Below, piece by piece: positions 52,001-63,736 of a DNA stretch of 64,000 bases (positions within the stretch are counted from its first letter, which is position 1; every line of letters starts with the position of its first letter). The notes under the pieces were generated by a model. That model had not been told where the DNA came from. It ran no database searches and saw only the letters and a program-made list of their open reading frames with translations. The DNA lies in assembly GCA_033439265.1 (NCBI GenBank), contig JAVTVX010000010.1:23301056-23365055 (forward strand), given 5' to 3'. The position numbers and the translations under genes were made by a program. This DNA is from Dillenia suffruticosa (lineage: Eukaryota; Streptophyta; Magnoliopsida; Dilleniales; Dilleniaceae).

Positions 52001-55000
52001 ACAGAACCTCCGGTGGATTTGTGTATGCATTTTTTTTTTCTTTTTGGTTTTTACGTACAGATATCCAGATTTTACTTAATTAATCTAATTTTATGACTAT
52101 TTTAAATTTCATTTCCCTATTTTTATAATCCAAGCCCGAGAACTATGATTTAAGCTTCGTCGATTTGCATATGCATGGTAATTAGATTTTTCTCAACTAG
52201 AAACATTTAGCACTTTGATTACACTTATGGTATTGTCCTAAACCCAGTGATCTCTTATCAATGAAAAAAGAAATTAAAAAGGTACGGAGGTCAAATAGGA
52301 AACAAGTCACCTAACGACGCAGCAATTAACATATGGGCACAGGTGAACTACTGTTATATTGTAACAGACAGCAACATTATGGAAGCAGACTTCGTCTGAC
52401 AAAGGCAACAACTACTTTTCAGCAGCAACCTAACAACTTCAACTATCCCAGCCAATTGCAGTTCAATCCAACAGAAAAACAAGATTAGTTTGTAACAGTT
52501 AGGTTGGTTAAACAGTAGATCAGCAATGTGTATAAATGGTTTATTGTTAAAGGAATGTACAACATGAATAGATGAATGTTTTTTCCCGTTTCTCTCCCTC
52601 TGTTTCTATCCTCTTTCTCTCTCTCTCTCTCTCTCAATCTCCCTCTGAATTCTCTCTCTCTTTCTTCCTCTATTATGTTCATTAACAATGATCCATTGAT
52701 ACTCAAACCTCATCATTCACCATTCTTCCCAATTATAGAAGCTTCCTTCTGCCCTGTTCTTCATTGCCCCTGCTTTCACAGTGCTCTGTTTTCTCTACTT
52801 TTGAATAGTCTGAAGTCCAATGTCCCTCTTTCCTTTGGCTCTAAGCAAGGTCGTGACATATACTTCTTCTTTTTTTTAATGCTCTAATTTTTTTTAAATT
52901 TTATATTTTTTATTCCATTAATATTTTCATATAATTATTTTTATTCTATTAATATTTTAATTAAATGATATAAAATTTCAAATATATCCATTAATTTTTA
53001 ATTTTTAACTTTATTTCAAGAGTAAAAAAATAAAAAAGAAATTAATTATTTTATTTTAAAAGTAAAAAAAATAAATAACTTTTAACTTTTTTTTTAAATA
53101 ATTAATTTTTATTCTTTCTTAAAAGAAGAAAAAAAATCGAAAAAAAAATCTTACCAAAGGGGACACTAAACCTCGAGACAAGTACTAAATTTTGGCCTGC
53201 TCCGAAAGTACGGCTTACTTCGTTTGAGAGAGAGACCTCAAGATTATTATTTTGTGGTTGGTAGAGTAAATAAGATTTTGGTGGGATATGGGACACATGG
53301 TGAACCAGTGGCACAAACAGCTGGACTGGGGGTGCAGTGGACGTTAATCAAACCGCCCCCCAGCTAAGAGCCTCAACCTCCCTCACATGCTTCAACTTGT
53401 ATTATTGTTTCATACATCATTTCCTTTCTCATTTTGGCCTTGCCCTCCTCCCTGCCCCTCCCCCCAAACAAAGAAAAACCCATTTTCCTGCATGTTAATT
53501 TCTTTGTCTCAATAGAAATAAATAGTTGATTTAATGAAAAAATCATTACATTTTTTAATCAAAATTTAATTTTAAATTTTAAAAATAAAAAAATATAGTT
53601 AAAGAGATTTCTTGTGAAAAGGGATATGATGATTCGAACTGAATTAATTAAAATATGATTTTGATTATTGATTATGGGAAAGATTTTCATAGCACCAAAA
53701 ATATTTCTCTATTTGGATGCAAGCAATTCTTTTAATTAGATTTTACCTTGACTAACTTAATATTTAAAAGTAAACTTAAATTCTCCAATATGTTTGTTTT
53801 TCTATAACCCTCCGGCGGTGAGAAGAGCATTATTATATGCACAGTTGTTTTATTTATTTACAAAACAGAAGGTGTTTAATTTCTTCGTCTTACTTGATAC
53901 TCTCCATGTTCTTTAGTTGTTGACCACTTTATATTAAATCACGGGCCCACCTTCACATGGACATTCATATGATGCACGCCATGCCATTGCTAGGTCAAGA
54001 AGTCTATCATTTAGTGGGTTTGAACAATATGGTCCGAGGACCAAATATGATCTGCCAAATAAAAATATAAGGACTATCAACAGATAGTAAGTCTATTAGA
54101 TCCCAACCAAATAAAAAAGATAATATCGAGAGAGTCGTCTCATAAATAAAATTCTATAAATATTCGGATTGGATTAATAAGAGGATATTGATAGTGAAAA
54201 AACAGGAGACAAAAAACTGTATCATAGTTGAAAAGTCTTTAATGCCTGCATTATATTTTTCAAAAATTGAATAGAAAATCACATGCATTTTGCAGAACAA
54301 GTAGTCCCCCAGCTACGTTTAACTATATTTCCAGTCTGTTTCCCACCAGTGACATCAGTTCAATAAGACCCATCACTTGAACCAACTAAAAAGCATTGCC
54401 ATAATAGAGGTGTCTCAACAAAAGTCAAGTTTTCACAATGTAATGTAGGACCATATCATCTGCATAATCCAAAAACTCTTTAATGTAAGAAATTATTCAT
54501 AGCATTTGAAATGATATGCAGGGATAAAATTGATCTTATTTGATTTATAGAGACAGATAAAATTAAAATTCTTCTCCGTCCTATACTTTCTTAGACCAAA
54601 AATGGGGTTTTGCAAAAAAAAAAAAAAAAGGACTGGTCACCTCCATTGTAAAATTTCAAAATAATGAACCAGATTGTTTCTAATAAACAAAGTTAGATAA
54701 GTTAAAGTAAAGGGGAAGTGCAAGTTGAGCTTCTACTCTGACTCGATTAATTAAATTTTATATGGTTGAGCTAATGTGCCTATCATGTTTTTAGATTTTT
54801 TTTGGGATTCTTATTTTCTAGGCTAAGTAATGTGCCGATCCTTTCACATGTCCTTGGCACATGGTAGTTTATATTATAAGGTTGCCATATGTAGATTTTG
54901 ACCGTATCAAACATTAGCATCCTCGAAAGATTCCGAACATAAAATTATTTCTGATCATCAACATTCTTGGCTAAGTATTGATTGCACCCCCCCCCCCCAC

Positions 55001-55125
55001 GAGATGTTTAATGTAATGTTGCCATTTCCCTCACTTTCTTGGTGTGGCGCTACATCGAAAAGCCTAGGACTGGGCTATCTGGCCCAGCCTAGTTCAAACA
55101 AAGTTCAACTTTCTGCGACACCAAC
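46061..55125. other. Long AT-rich intergenic region without an identified gene
   Basis: About 9 kb with only short, low-complexity open frames. I see no rRNA, tRNA or complete protein gene. The minus-strand frame at 48099-48423 and the plus-strand frame at 48914-49195 have somewhat more balanced composition than their surroundings but no recognised family. CT-rich runs lie at 52615-52670. G or C runs occur at 46008 and 54985. Confidence 0.55.
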
Positions 55126-55138
55126 GGCAAATGGGGCC

Positions 55139-55469
55139 GTGATGATAGGTTTGCTAGAGAAGCTGCCTGGTGCTGACCAGCCTCGCTATATTATCCTTCA
55201 AGAGTGCAAAGATCTCATGGATATATTGGAAGTGAAATCTTTCAAGCGTGTCCTCAGGGAAGCGATCTGGTACGCGGACCACTTAGCCTCTTTATTGAAG
55301 TTGGCGTGAAGGAGTTGAGTGATCCCCCTCAGTCTCTGCTCAGATTTATCTGGGAAGACAGTATGGGAATGGAGAGAATCAGGGGTGAAGGAGATAGCTT
55401 CGCGGCCTGCTCTGTGTGTTTTTGTTGGGCGTTTCTCTCTTTTCTTGCAACAAAAAAAAATAATAAAAA
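55139..55469 (+). mobile_element. 5'-truncated LINE (L1-type) 3' end
   Basis: A 331-bp insertion bounded by the exact 13-bp repeat GGCAAATGGGGCC (55126-55138 and 55470-55482), with an A-rich tail (CAAAAAAAAATAATAAAAA) directly before the right copy, as left by target-primed reverse transcription. The coding remnant resembles the end of plant L1 ORF2 RNase H: QECKDLMDIL, then KRVLREAIWYADHLASL (the R-E-x-x-x-x-A-D-x-L-A signature) and, in a shifted frame, ELSDPPQSLLRFIWEDSMG. A frameshift between ADHLASL and the PPQSLL part, plus the missing 5' end, make it inactive. The perfect duplication suggests a fairly recent insertion. Confidence 0.78.
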
Positions 55470-55482
55470 GGCAAATGGGGCC

Positions 55483-56660
55483 TAATGTAAGATGGGCCTA
55501 GCCCGTGTTAGACTAAGGTGGTTTATTATTACTTATATATATAAACAATCCTAATCATATTTGGGTCGATTAAATCTAGTTCGAATCATATTAAACTCTT
55601 AAAGAATAAAAGCCTTTTGACGTTTATTTTAATTATATATAAGACTCGAATTTAAAACTTTATTTAAAGAATTTCAGTAATCAATGCGGCCAACTACACG
55701 TAAACAAGGAAGGTGGATTTTCTAAAACATAAAAATGAGAATGAAAGATCCGAGGTACAATTTCATAGGTCCCGATCAAGTAGCACCAAAACCATTTCTT
55801 CTTAGACTTAGAACAAGAGAAAAAAGAAACCCAGGACTAATTTTTTAGGGTTTTTAAAAGTGGTCTAATTTAGCAAAGTCGGTGACAAGGTCCATACAAG
55901 ACATAAACTTAACAAAATGAAAACCAAAACCAGTTGGTCAGAAATCTGCCCAAAACACACGCTGCAACAGAAACAACCAAAAACCCATATAAAAAATACT
56001 GGTAAATAAATAGATGAAATTAAATTGCGATTTCTTTGGAAGGATTTAGTCATAAATCAATATATAAGTTGCGTTTGGATTGGATTGTAATTAATCTTTC
56101 TATTTTTTTTTTTGTTATACAGATATTTGAATCTGAAATCTCTAAATTAGAGAAGGAGGTTGTAATCACTAAACTGTTCTCTTAAAATCAATTAATCTTT
56201 TTATTAAAATTTATTAGTATCACTTATATATAAAGAAATTTTATGATCCTTTAAAAAAAAATATCATGTTTCTATTTAAAATTTGTTATTCTAGTTTAAA
56301 AAAAAAAATTCAAAATTGGATCCATATTAAATGACGACCACTCCAGGTAGGAAAATGCGGTCGTCCTATCTCTTTTTAGATTATTTTAATCTTTTATTTT
56401 ATTTATAATATTTGATAAATAAAGTCAAATTTCTTTATAAAAATAAAAATTATTATTATAGTAAAGAGATTTGCGTGATCAGATTTTTCATAATTTATCT
56501 GAGATTAAAATGTTGAATGCATCTTTCCAGGATGGTAGGGTTGGGATATTTTCATATGACAATAGGATATGTGCCGAGTGTGGACCGGGTCTTAGACGCC
56601 ATGGCCTCCGTGTTGACTTATGGGCACATCTAAAATGATGAGTCCTTAACAAGCCAATCG
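55483..56660. other. Intergenic DNA upstream of the AIF-like gene
   Basis: Apart from the short SINE at 56105-56190, no coding feature is supported. A GA tract at about 56674-56694 lies just to the right, in the likely promoter or leader of the next gene. Confidence 0.5.
56105..56190 (-). mobile_element. Very short tRNA-like SINE (86 bp)
   Basis: On the minus strand it begins with AACAGTTTAGTGATTACAAC, has a B-box-like TTTCAGATTCAAATA, and ends in poly-A (poly-T at 56105-56113). It is bounded by a 15-bp duplication with one mismatch (ATTAATCTTTCTATT 56090-56104; ATTAATCTTTTTATT 56191-56205). Length and layout match 27667 and 39389. Confidence 0.7.
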
Positions 56661-56880
56661 ACTAAAATAAAATATGAGAGAGAGAGAGAGAGAGATAAAA
56701 TAAAGGGAATTAAAGACAGTTGGATTGAAGAATGTGGACTGGGTAACCATTCCAGCCTTGGAAACCTGTCCTGTCCTGCTCCTTGTATCTTCCGTCACAA
56801 GTAATATCGGGTCAGGATTTCTTAAACCCTCATTCTCTGTCTTCTGTCTCTCTGTCTCTCTGTCTCTCACACACATAAAA

Positions 56881-57157
56881 ATGGCAAGCCATGGCCATGA
56901 AGAATTGGGAGGAGGAAATAGGAGGGTGGTGGTGGTCGGTGGGGGCGTTGCTGGTTCTCTCCTCGCTAAATCCCTCCAGTTCCGTGCTGATGTTACCCTC
57001 ATTGATCCGTAAGTCTCTCTCTCTCTCTCTCTCATACACAAAAACCAAATTATTTTGCTCTTTTATCTTTCCTTATGAGTTATTTATTTGACAAGAAGTG
57101 CATAACATTTTGTTTAAATGGAGAAACGGGCTGATATACATGCATACATACATTCAT

Positions 57158-57194
<37 letters not shown>

Positions 57195-58762
57195 ATGTAT
57201 AAATGTTTATCTGTATACATGGCTGAACTTTGGGTGAATTAAATGAAGCCCTAAATAAACAAACAAGCTATAAGACGTAACATAAGTTGCCTATTCATAT
57301 CTGGTATTCATAAAAAATTGCTGCCCTTTTTCCTTTTTAACTTTTGGGTACTGCTTTGGATGCTAATTAGGGGAACATGAAAATTATGTGAAAGCAGGAA
57401 GGAGTACTTTGAGATTCCATGGGCAAACTTGAGGGCAATGGTAGAGCCATCATTTGCGGTGAGATCATTGGTCAACCATAGAGATTATCTCCCCAATGGC
57501 TGGCTCGTTACATCAAGCGTAATTAACATAAATAAGTCTCAAGTTTTGACAGCAGAGGGTCGCCTAATTCCCTATGATTATCTTGTTATTGCCACTGGTC
57601 ATAATGACCCCATGCCCAAATCCAGATCCGAGAGACTAAATCACTACAAACAAGGTCTGCTATTTATTGCCTCAAATTTTGTGGTCAGCATTCTAATTGG
57701 TTGAATCTTTTCTTGTACTAGTGTCTTTTTTATGTACTAAATTTAGCTGGTCAACCCTGAGAATGATTAAGAATGAGGCGCCGGACAAATAGCATAACTC
57801 TAATCGTAATCTATGTTCGTTGCTATGAATTTTGTTACTCTTGAAGTGGAATTTTGTTCTTAGGTTGAATTAACTTGACCCCATTTTCTGTTTGGGCGTG
57901 TGTGGGCAGAAAATGAAAAGATTAAATCAGCTAACTCAATATTGATTGTGGGAGGAGGACCTACCGGAGTAGAACTAGCAGGAGAGATAGCAGTTGATTT
58001 CCCAGATAAGAAAGTTACTCTTGTGCACAGTGGATCAAGGCTGCTAGACTTTATAGGACCAAAGGCTTCAAACAAGGCACTAGAGTGGTTGAAATCAAAG
58101 GGTGTTGAAGTCAAACTCGACCAATCCGTTGATCTGGACTCTGTTTCTGATGAAATCAAAACATTCCAGACTTCAACAGGGGAGGTTATCAAAGCGGATT
58201 GCCATTTTTTGTGTATTGGGAGACCAGTGGCTTCGACATGGTTGAAGGATACAATTTTGGAGGAGAATCTGGACCAACATGGTAGATTAATGGTTGATGA
58301 ATTTTTTAGAGTCAGGGGTCGACAAAATATCTTTGCCATTGGTGACATAACTAATATCCGAGTAAGTGCTGCTCGTCCCATACATGTTCTTACTTGGAAA
58401 AAACAATGTACAGAGTTAAGATTTTTGTAAAATTAGGCATGTCAAAGGTGGAAGCTAAATTGTTGTCTTACAAATGTGAGTTGATCATGTCATAGGAACT
58501 CAAACAAGGGTATTTGGCACAAAAGCATGCTCTTTTACTAGCCAAGAATTTGAACCTGTTGATGTCTGGAGGCAAAGAAAGCAAGATGACTCCTTACGAG
58601 GTTAAATCGATAAAGGCAATTGTTTCACTTGGGAGGAGAGATGCTGTAGCTCAATTTCCCTTGACCACGGTCATTGGTATTGTTCCTGGCCTCATCAAAT
58701 CCAGAGACTTGTTTGTAGGTAAGATCAGGAAACAGATGGGTCTCGATCCTCATATTGTGTAA
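56881..58762 (+). CDS. AIF/FSP1-like FAD-dependent NAD(P)H:quinone oxidoreductase, 4 exons
   Basis: Exons 56881-57008, 57398-57654, 57910-58361 and 58496-58762 join in phase (1104 nt) to a 367-aa protein. The FAD-binding Rossmann start is RRVVVVGGGVAGSLLAKSL with GGGVAG at 20-25; the second, NAD(P)H-binding fold is SILIVGGGPTGVELAGEI with GGGPTG at 143-148; the closing FAD motif is NIFAIGDI (D274). YDYLVIATGHNDP matches the conserved ATG motif of the family. This is the plant group related to animal AIFM2/FSP1 (Arabidopsis At3g44190/At5g22140 class), predicted to move electrons from NAD(P)H to quinones. There is no clear N-terminal targeting peptide or transmembrane start, so its location is uncertain. 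All cofactor motifs are intact. Intron 1 carries a (CA)16 repeat. The gene is divergent from the NEK6-type gene across 11 kb of spacer. Confidence 0.93.
57161..57192. repeat. (CA)16 microsatellite in intron 1
   Basis: A pure CA run of 32 bp inside the first intron of the AIF-like gene. Confidence 0.93.
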
Positions 58763-60826
58763 GCTTAAACTTCCGACGCGAACAAATTTCTTGGGTGTCT
58801 TGGTCTTGCAATCCCTGTTTTAGTATTCTTTCTAGCCCTTGGGTATCAATCTGAGGTGTGCATGAGTCCCGAGTGGACCAAATTTTTTAGTTGTTTTGTA
58901 TGATTATTGATGAGTTTTTTTCCCTTTTCCTTTTGTGGAAGTACGTAGACCTCATGTATTTGATAGATGTACAAGGAAAATAATCATTTGGAGTGTGCAG
59001 TTCCTATGTCATTTGCTATGATAACTGAACTTTCATGGGCCTTGGTGGAACTCGAAGCATATATGTATCTGGAAAAGAGAGCATTTTTTGAAAAGAAAAT
59101 ATTATATATCATCTCTTAAAATTCATCGATTCGTCTCAGCTATTACACAAAGAAGAAATTTTTTTTTGGTGGAGAAAAATAAGGAAAAAATTCAATTCCA
59201 CATTTAGCGTGTCAAATCGGTAAATTTAAATTGGTGACACAAAGGATTATTCGTCCTGAAATTGGGTGGCCCAGAGGTGTCTAATATTAACCGTGCCTAG
59301 AATTACAGTTTTGCTGTGCTGATCATCCCATGATTGGCTTCATTATTATCTTCCAAGCCGGGCCTAGCACGACTATCGTGCCACGGTATATTGCCGTACC
59401 CTGCAGTGGACTTGAAGCTCACAAACCACCTGGATTGCATGAAAATAAAACTCGGTACGAAATAATATGAGAAAATTTTACTTTGTAATAATAAAGAAAA
59501 CAAAAATGTAAAAAAAATATATAAATATTTTTCTATAAATATTAATTATTTTATGAAATAATAGAGTAGTTTTATTTTATAATAAAAATCTACCGTGGCT
59601 TTGGGATTGGATGGGGAGAGTTTTGGGGGTGAGAGGGAGGCTATGGAGCTTGTGGGCCGTGCAGACAGTGGCTGGGTTGCTTTATGTTTTGCTGGGTCGG
59701 GTCAATTCACTTTTGAGTTAAAAGTCGGTGATGTTTGGGTTGTCATTCTTTCTGCAAGCAGCCTCTGGCCTCACCTTTGGTGCAGTTCCTTTCGTTTCAA
59801 AAAGGTCAGCAAGAACGGTGAAGAGAAATGGAATTTTTCACCAAATTTCTTTGGATCATGTAGACAGATACTCTATTTTTTTAATCAGAGATCTCGACGA
59901 ATTCTGTGAATGACGAAAAAAGATTTAAGAAAATCAATTTTTAAAATAAACTTTATAGTGCTTGAATTAGAGTAGTTAAGTAAATCTCGGATATCGATAA
60001 ATAAAAAGAAATGGAATTTTTTCCTTTTTTTTATACAATAATTTTCCCCTTTTTTGCTTTTTCTGTTTCGCGTAGAATTCTGGTTTCGGTTTCAGTTTTG
60101 GGTCATTGTTCCCTCAGCCTTTTTTTGTCCTTCATCAGAGGTCAACTATGATAGTACACCACGGATTTTTCTTGCCGCTTGTCGGGCGGCGAGAGAAATT
60201 GGTCTCTAAGAGGACCATCACCAAAATAAATGGGCGAACCCAAAAATTTTTGGTACCAACAATATGTACTATGCACGGGGACATTTAATAGTATGTTTAA
60301 TAATATTTTTATTATTTTTAACGATATATTTAAAATCTCAACCAGCATTTGATGTCATCGATAGATATACATCTTAGTTATTCTTTTCTATAAATTTCAA
60401 AGGGGACAAGGACCCCAACTTCGCCGCTGCTGATATGCTTTTATAAGCCCCTCCAACTTGAATTATATGTTCAAGGAATGCAACGAGCAATGCATTATTC
60501 TGACAAAACATCACCACTGTCACATGTAACTCACCCATCTCGAAACATCAATCACTTTGAAATCAGTACCTACAAAAACATAGAAAACCCTATACCAGTG
60601 TACTTGGCATAAAATGCATTAAGGCCAATAGTGGAACCAAGTCACTAATACTGAAACTCCTCTTATTTGGGACTAGTATCGACAAATTAGCCACACATCT
60701 ACGGGTGAGAAAAGTATTTTCTTAATATAGAGAGAATTGCCGTATGCCGTCAACATTTATATTTGGTGTCTGCGCGGTTATTAAAGGGGAAAACATTATG
60801 TCCACGCATAGTTCGTGCATGAATAT
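58763..60826. other. 3' UTR and intergenic DNA
   Basis: The first ~250 bp is the likely 3' UTR of the AIF-like gene. The rest has no supported gene. The frames at 59595-59909 and 60106-60288 lack an ATG start or any family resemblance. Confidence 0.5.
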
Positions 60827-60888
60827 TTATCCACATTCCCCCATCACAGCCACTTGGTCGCGGGCATGACAAATAGCATTTCGTAACT
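60827..60888 (-). other. Possible terminal coding exon
   Basis: An acceptor-like CTTCAACAG precedes a reading LRNAICHARDQVAVMGECG and a TAA stop. A second coding-like run upstream (about 61070-60975; CAAPTIPPLPVIPDITPSDL) could be the preceding exon, but the phases do not join cleanly with the donors I can see. It may belong to the gene at 61373-62793 as an alternative 3' end, to a separate gene, or be chance. Confidence 0.3.
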
Positions 60889-61372
60889 CTGTTGAAGAAC
60901 TAAACAAACATAAGAGTTCATTCGATTTGAAAGTCTCTTGATTATGATAATTGAGAAAAAAAAATTTACATGTGCAGGTCACTAGGAGTAATATCTGGGA
61001 TGACTGGTAAAGGAGGAATAGTGGGAGCCGCACAGCTGCGGCTGTTGTCATGCTCTAAGTTTTCAAGGCAGGCAGGCATTTCTCTCATGGGACTTGTGAT
61101 CATTGTATGTACTCAAGCCATAACTCTCATCTACTTCCCTGAATGGGGTGGCATTTTTTGTGGTCCTTCCTCAGATCTATCTTCATATGATGGAGCAGGC
61201 TACAGCCTCCTTGAATAAGATTCAAGCATCAAACACAAGCAGTTTCAGAAAATGAAGTCTCTGCATATAATTAGCCTTTTACTTTGGGAAGAATCTCTGA
61301 TTCAAGACATGGTATTCCAAATTTAAAGTAGAATAGCGCAAAGATTGGAATGCCACTAATTACAGCTAGTAA

Positions 61373-62793
61373 CTAGATTTGCATACAATTTGGCATACCT
61401 TTGAGATCTCTGCTAACTTTTAGAGCTTGTTTCCTAATTATGTCAAGTGCACCTTGAAATGTTTGAACCGGTGATGAGGGCAAAACCCACCAATTGCCAA
61501 CAATTCCAATCAAATTGAACTTTTGATCTTTCAGTTCAACTCTTGCAATACACAGAACTTTATAGTCATCGACTTCAACTTTCCTTGCGTATACTGGCTT
61601 AAGGGAAAAGAAACCCATGAGTTGGTTAAAGAGCCCGTACTATGAAATAAAAACATGAATAGGAAATAAAAAATTGTTGGTGAAAAGCAAGTAAAAGCCT
61701 CTTGTCCATCATCAACAAAATTCTAGATGGTTGAAGAAGAGACCCATGGGGACGTGGATTGTCGGTCTATCAAGCAAACATGCAATGCCAAAAACTTTTA
61801 AGTTCATGAGATTGTATGGGCTTTGTATTTTACCATCACAGGATTTCACTATGCTTGAGAAATAATTGCATGAAGCGTTCAGCACTAGGAACCAAACCAC
61901 CAACGTGAAGTCACACCCGCTCCAGACGACGACTACTTAACAGAGCAACAACCATAAATGACTTGCAATAAATATGCGGTAGCATAGACCTGAGAGATAT
62001 TGAAAATGTTTTTCACACAAACCTTTTGAAAGAAGTGTAGCACCTCATTATGATATTAATTGCACATCTGCAAGTATAGGAATTACGAAGTTAAGAACAT
62101 AAACAACCGCTGAAAGAAGTACTTATGAAATAACAGAAGATACTACTAATAGAAGTTCAAACCTAAATCATTGAATTATTCAAGACAACCTCAAGAACAG
62201 GAATAAAACAAGTAATTTACGGTCAAGTAAACCGGAGATTTTCAGAGAGTTTTTATGACAATTATCATGCACCAAGTTTTGCGGTCTTCAGATAAAGGCA
62301 GAATATAGTTGTCATGGTAATATCATGAAACTACACATATAGTACTTCTGTTAACTTGCGAGCTCTCAAAACATGAATTAGGGAAAGCAAAAGGTCCCCA
62401 ACCTTTTCAACCACGAGATATACTGAAAAAGGAGGCAGCCTTGTGCCGATGAGAAAAAGAGCGACTTTGGCTGCTAGGATAATATGATTACTCCATGATG
62501 TTGCCACTAGAAAAACTAACAAACAAGGGAGCCAATAGTTCCTCGCAACTTCCCAGAAGGCCTGTTCGCGATTTATCAAATCTGAAGCACCAGAATCTTC
62601 TCCATGATAGTTAGCCAAAATATCGAAACCTACATCATGAAGTCTGCTTTGGTATTGTAATAGTAGACTTATCTTGGCTTGAGTTGTTCGCTTAAGAAAA
62701 GGAAAAAGCCAATCATCAACATGAATGGTCAGCACAAAAAAATTCTACTCACCATCCATGGCATATGCAACTTGTGGATGAAAGCTAATTTCT
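61373..62793 (-). CDS. Unidentified membrane protein, three joined exons, 5' end not found
   Basis: Exons 62793-62753, 62629-62403 and 61639-61373 join in phase. The first reads EISFHPQVAYAMDG. The second reads FDILANYHGEDSGASD, EQAFWEVARNYWLPC, a hydrophobic stretch (LLVFLVATSW), IILAAKVALFLIGT and FSVYLVVEK. The third reads YGLFNQLMGFFSLKPVYARK, VEVDDYKVLCIARVELKD and IGIVGNWWVLPSSP, ending at a TGA. There are two probable membrane segments and a conserved-looking C-terminal soluble part. I do not know the family. A donor (CTCAAAG/GTATGCC at 61403/61402) inside the last exon would allow a different 3' end. The entering phase (two bases of a codon already used) shows at least one upstream exon exists; the mitochondrial exon at 63470-63736 is a candidate, but I could not join it. 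Confidence 0.6.
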
Positions 62794-63469
62794 CTGAATG
62801 CAACAGAAGCAACAAACATACATCCCAGTTTCAATTTCCATCCTGAAAAATGCTGACCTATCCATTGATAGTTATGGACATTATAAAACAAATACAATTT
62901 CAAACATCACCATGACAAAGATATGTTGCCCAAGAAAAAAAAGAGAACACAGTGATCCTAGTGTAATTTTGAATGTAGCTCGTTTCAACCTGTATATAAT
63001 GAAGCAAACAAACTTCGTGGATGAAAAGATGGTAGAAACATACTAGCATATCTTGAAATCAAACAAACATCTTAGAGGAAACATAAAAGGGGAAAAAAAG
63101 TTCAGATAAAGAAAAGGTTGGATCCATTTCAAAAACAAATAGTAATAATAATAATGACTGCAGCTCGGAAATCTAGACTCATGGAGAAACCTCAGCAATG
63201 GCATCTTTATATGAACAATGGCACCCCACAAAATCATACCACGTTGAACATTGTAAATTTTGAGAATTTTGTTATTAAAGAACAAGCTGCGTTATACAAT
63301 ACCAAGAGCTACAAAACCCGAAACTTAAAGAACCCACATACATTTTTGGATTTAGTGCAAACCCAATTACTCATACTACGGAATAACTTCAAAGTCAAGC
63401 ATTGCAACAAAGAGAGAAAGAAATCTTCGAAACCCACTTATGAGAAACAACTGGGGATCGTCAAGTTGA

Positions 63470-63736
63470 TTATAGCTTGCCTGATAAGCGAAAATTGTGC
63501 ACAAATTGGCCTTGGCCCTGAATGATGCAGCTGTTACGGAGCAATGAGACATTTCGTCGAACAGATTGAAGGGGCCTTATCGACCTCCCTAAACAACTGA
63601 ATTTGCTGTGAACCGCTCGAGTACTCAGATTAGCTATTCTAATGGCAGGAGTAAGGGATGAATAAGAAGAGTTCAGTGAAGAAAGAGGTCTACTAACTCT
63701 GATTGCTTGTATGACTCTTTTAGCTGATGCTGCCAT
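63470..63736 (-). CDS. Mitochondrial presequence-like exon
   Basis: From the ATG at 63736 (context AAAAAATGGC, the best of three nearby ATGs) the frame runs 88 codons to TAA: MAASAKRVIQAIRVSRPLS, then Ser/Arg-rich sequence (RSIRPLQSVRRNVSLLRNS) and QFVHNFRLSGKL. It contains Arg and Lys but no Asp or Glu, typical of a plant mitochondrial targeting peptide. It may be a complete small protein, distantly like the NFD6 group, or exon 1 of a longer gene using a GC donor (TTATCAG/GCAAGC at 63481/63480). The second option would put it upstream of the 61373-62793 exons, whose phase it does not match directly. Confidence 0.55.
   Translation of the reverse strand: MAASAKRVIQAIRVSRPLSSLNSSYSSLTPAIRIANLSTRAVHSKFSCLGRSIRPLQSVRRNVSLLRNSCIIQGQGQFVHNFRLSGKL

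Noticed and set aside
52352-52687. Possible solo LTR (TGTTA...TAACA ends, TATA-like box, CT-rich end)
   Set aside because: The 5-bp flanks do not match and no primer-binding or polypurine sites or internal domains are seen; ends of this kind are common by chance in AT-rich DNA.
57860-58381. 173-codon minus-strand frame
   Set aside because: Exact shadow of exon 3 of the AIF-like oxidoreductase.
60970-61218. 82-codon plus-strand frame with a hydrophobic stretch
   Set aside because: No promoter or family match; the opposite strand shows equally coding-like runs, so it cannot be assigned.
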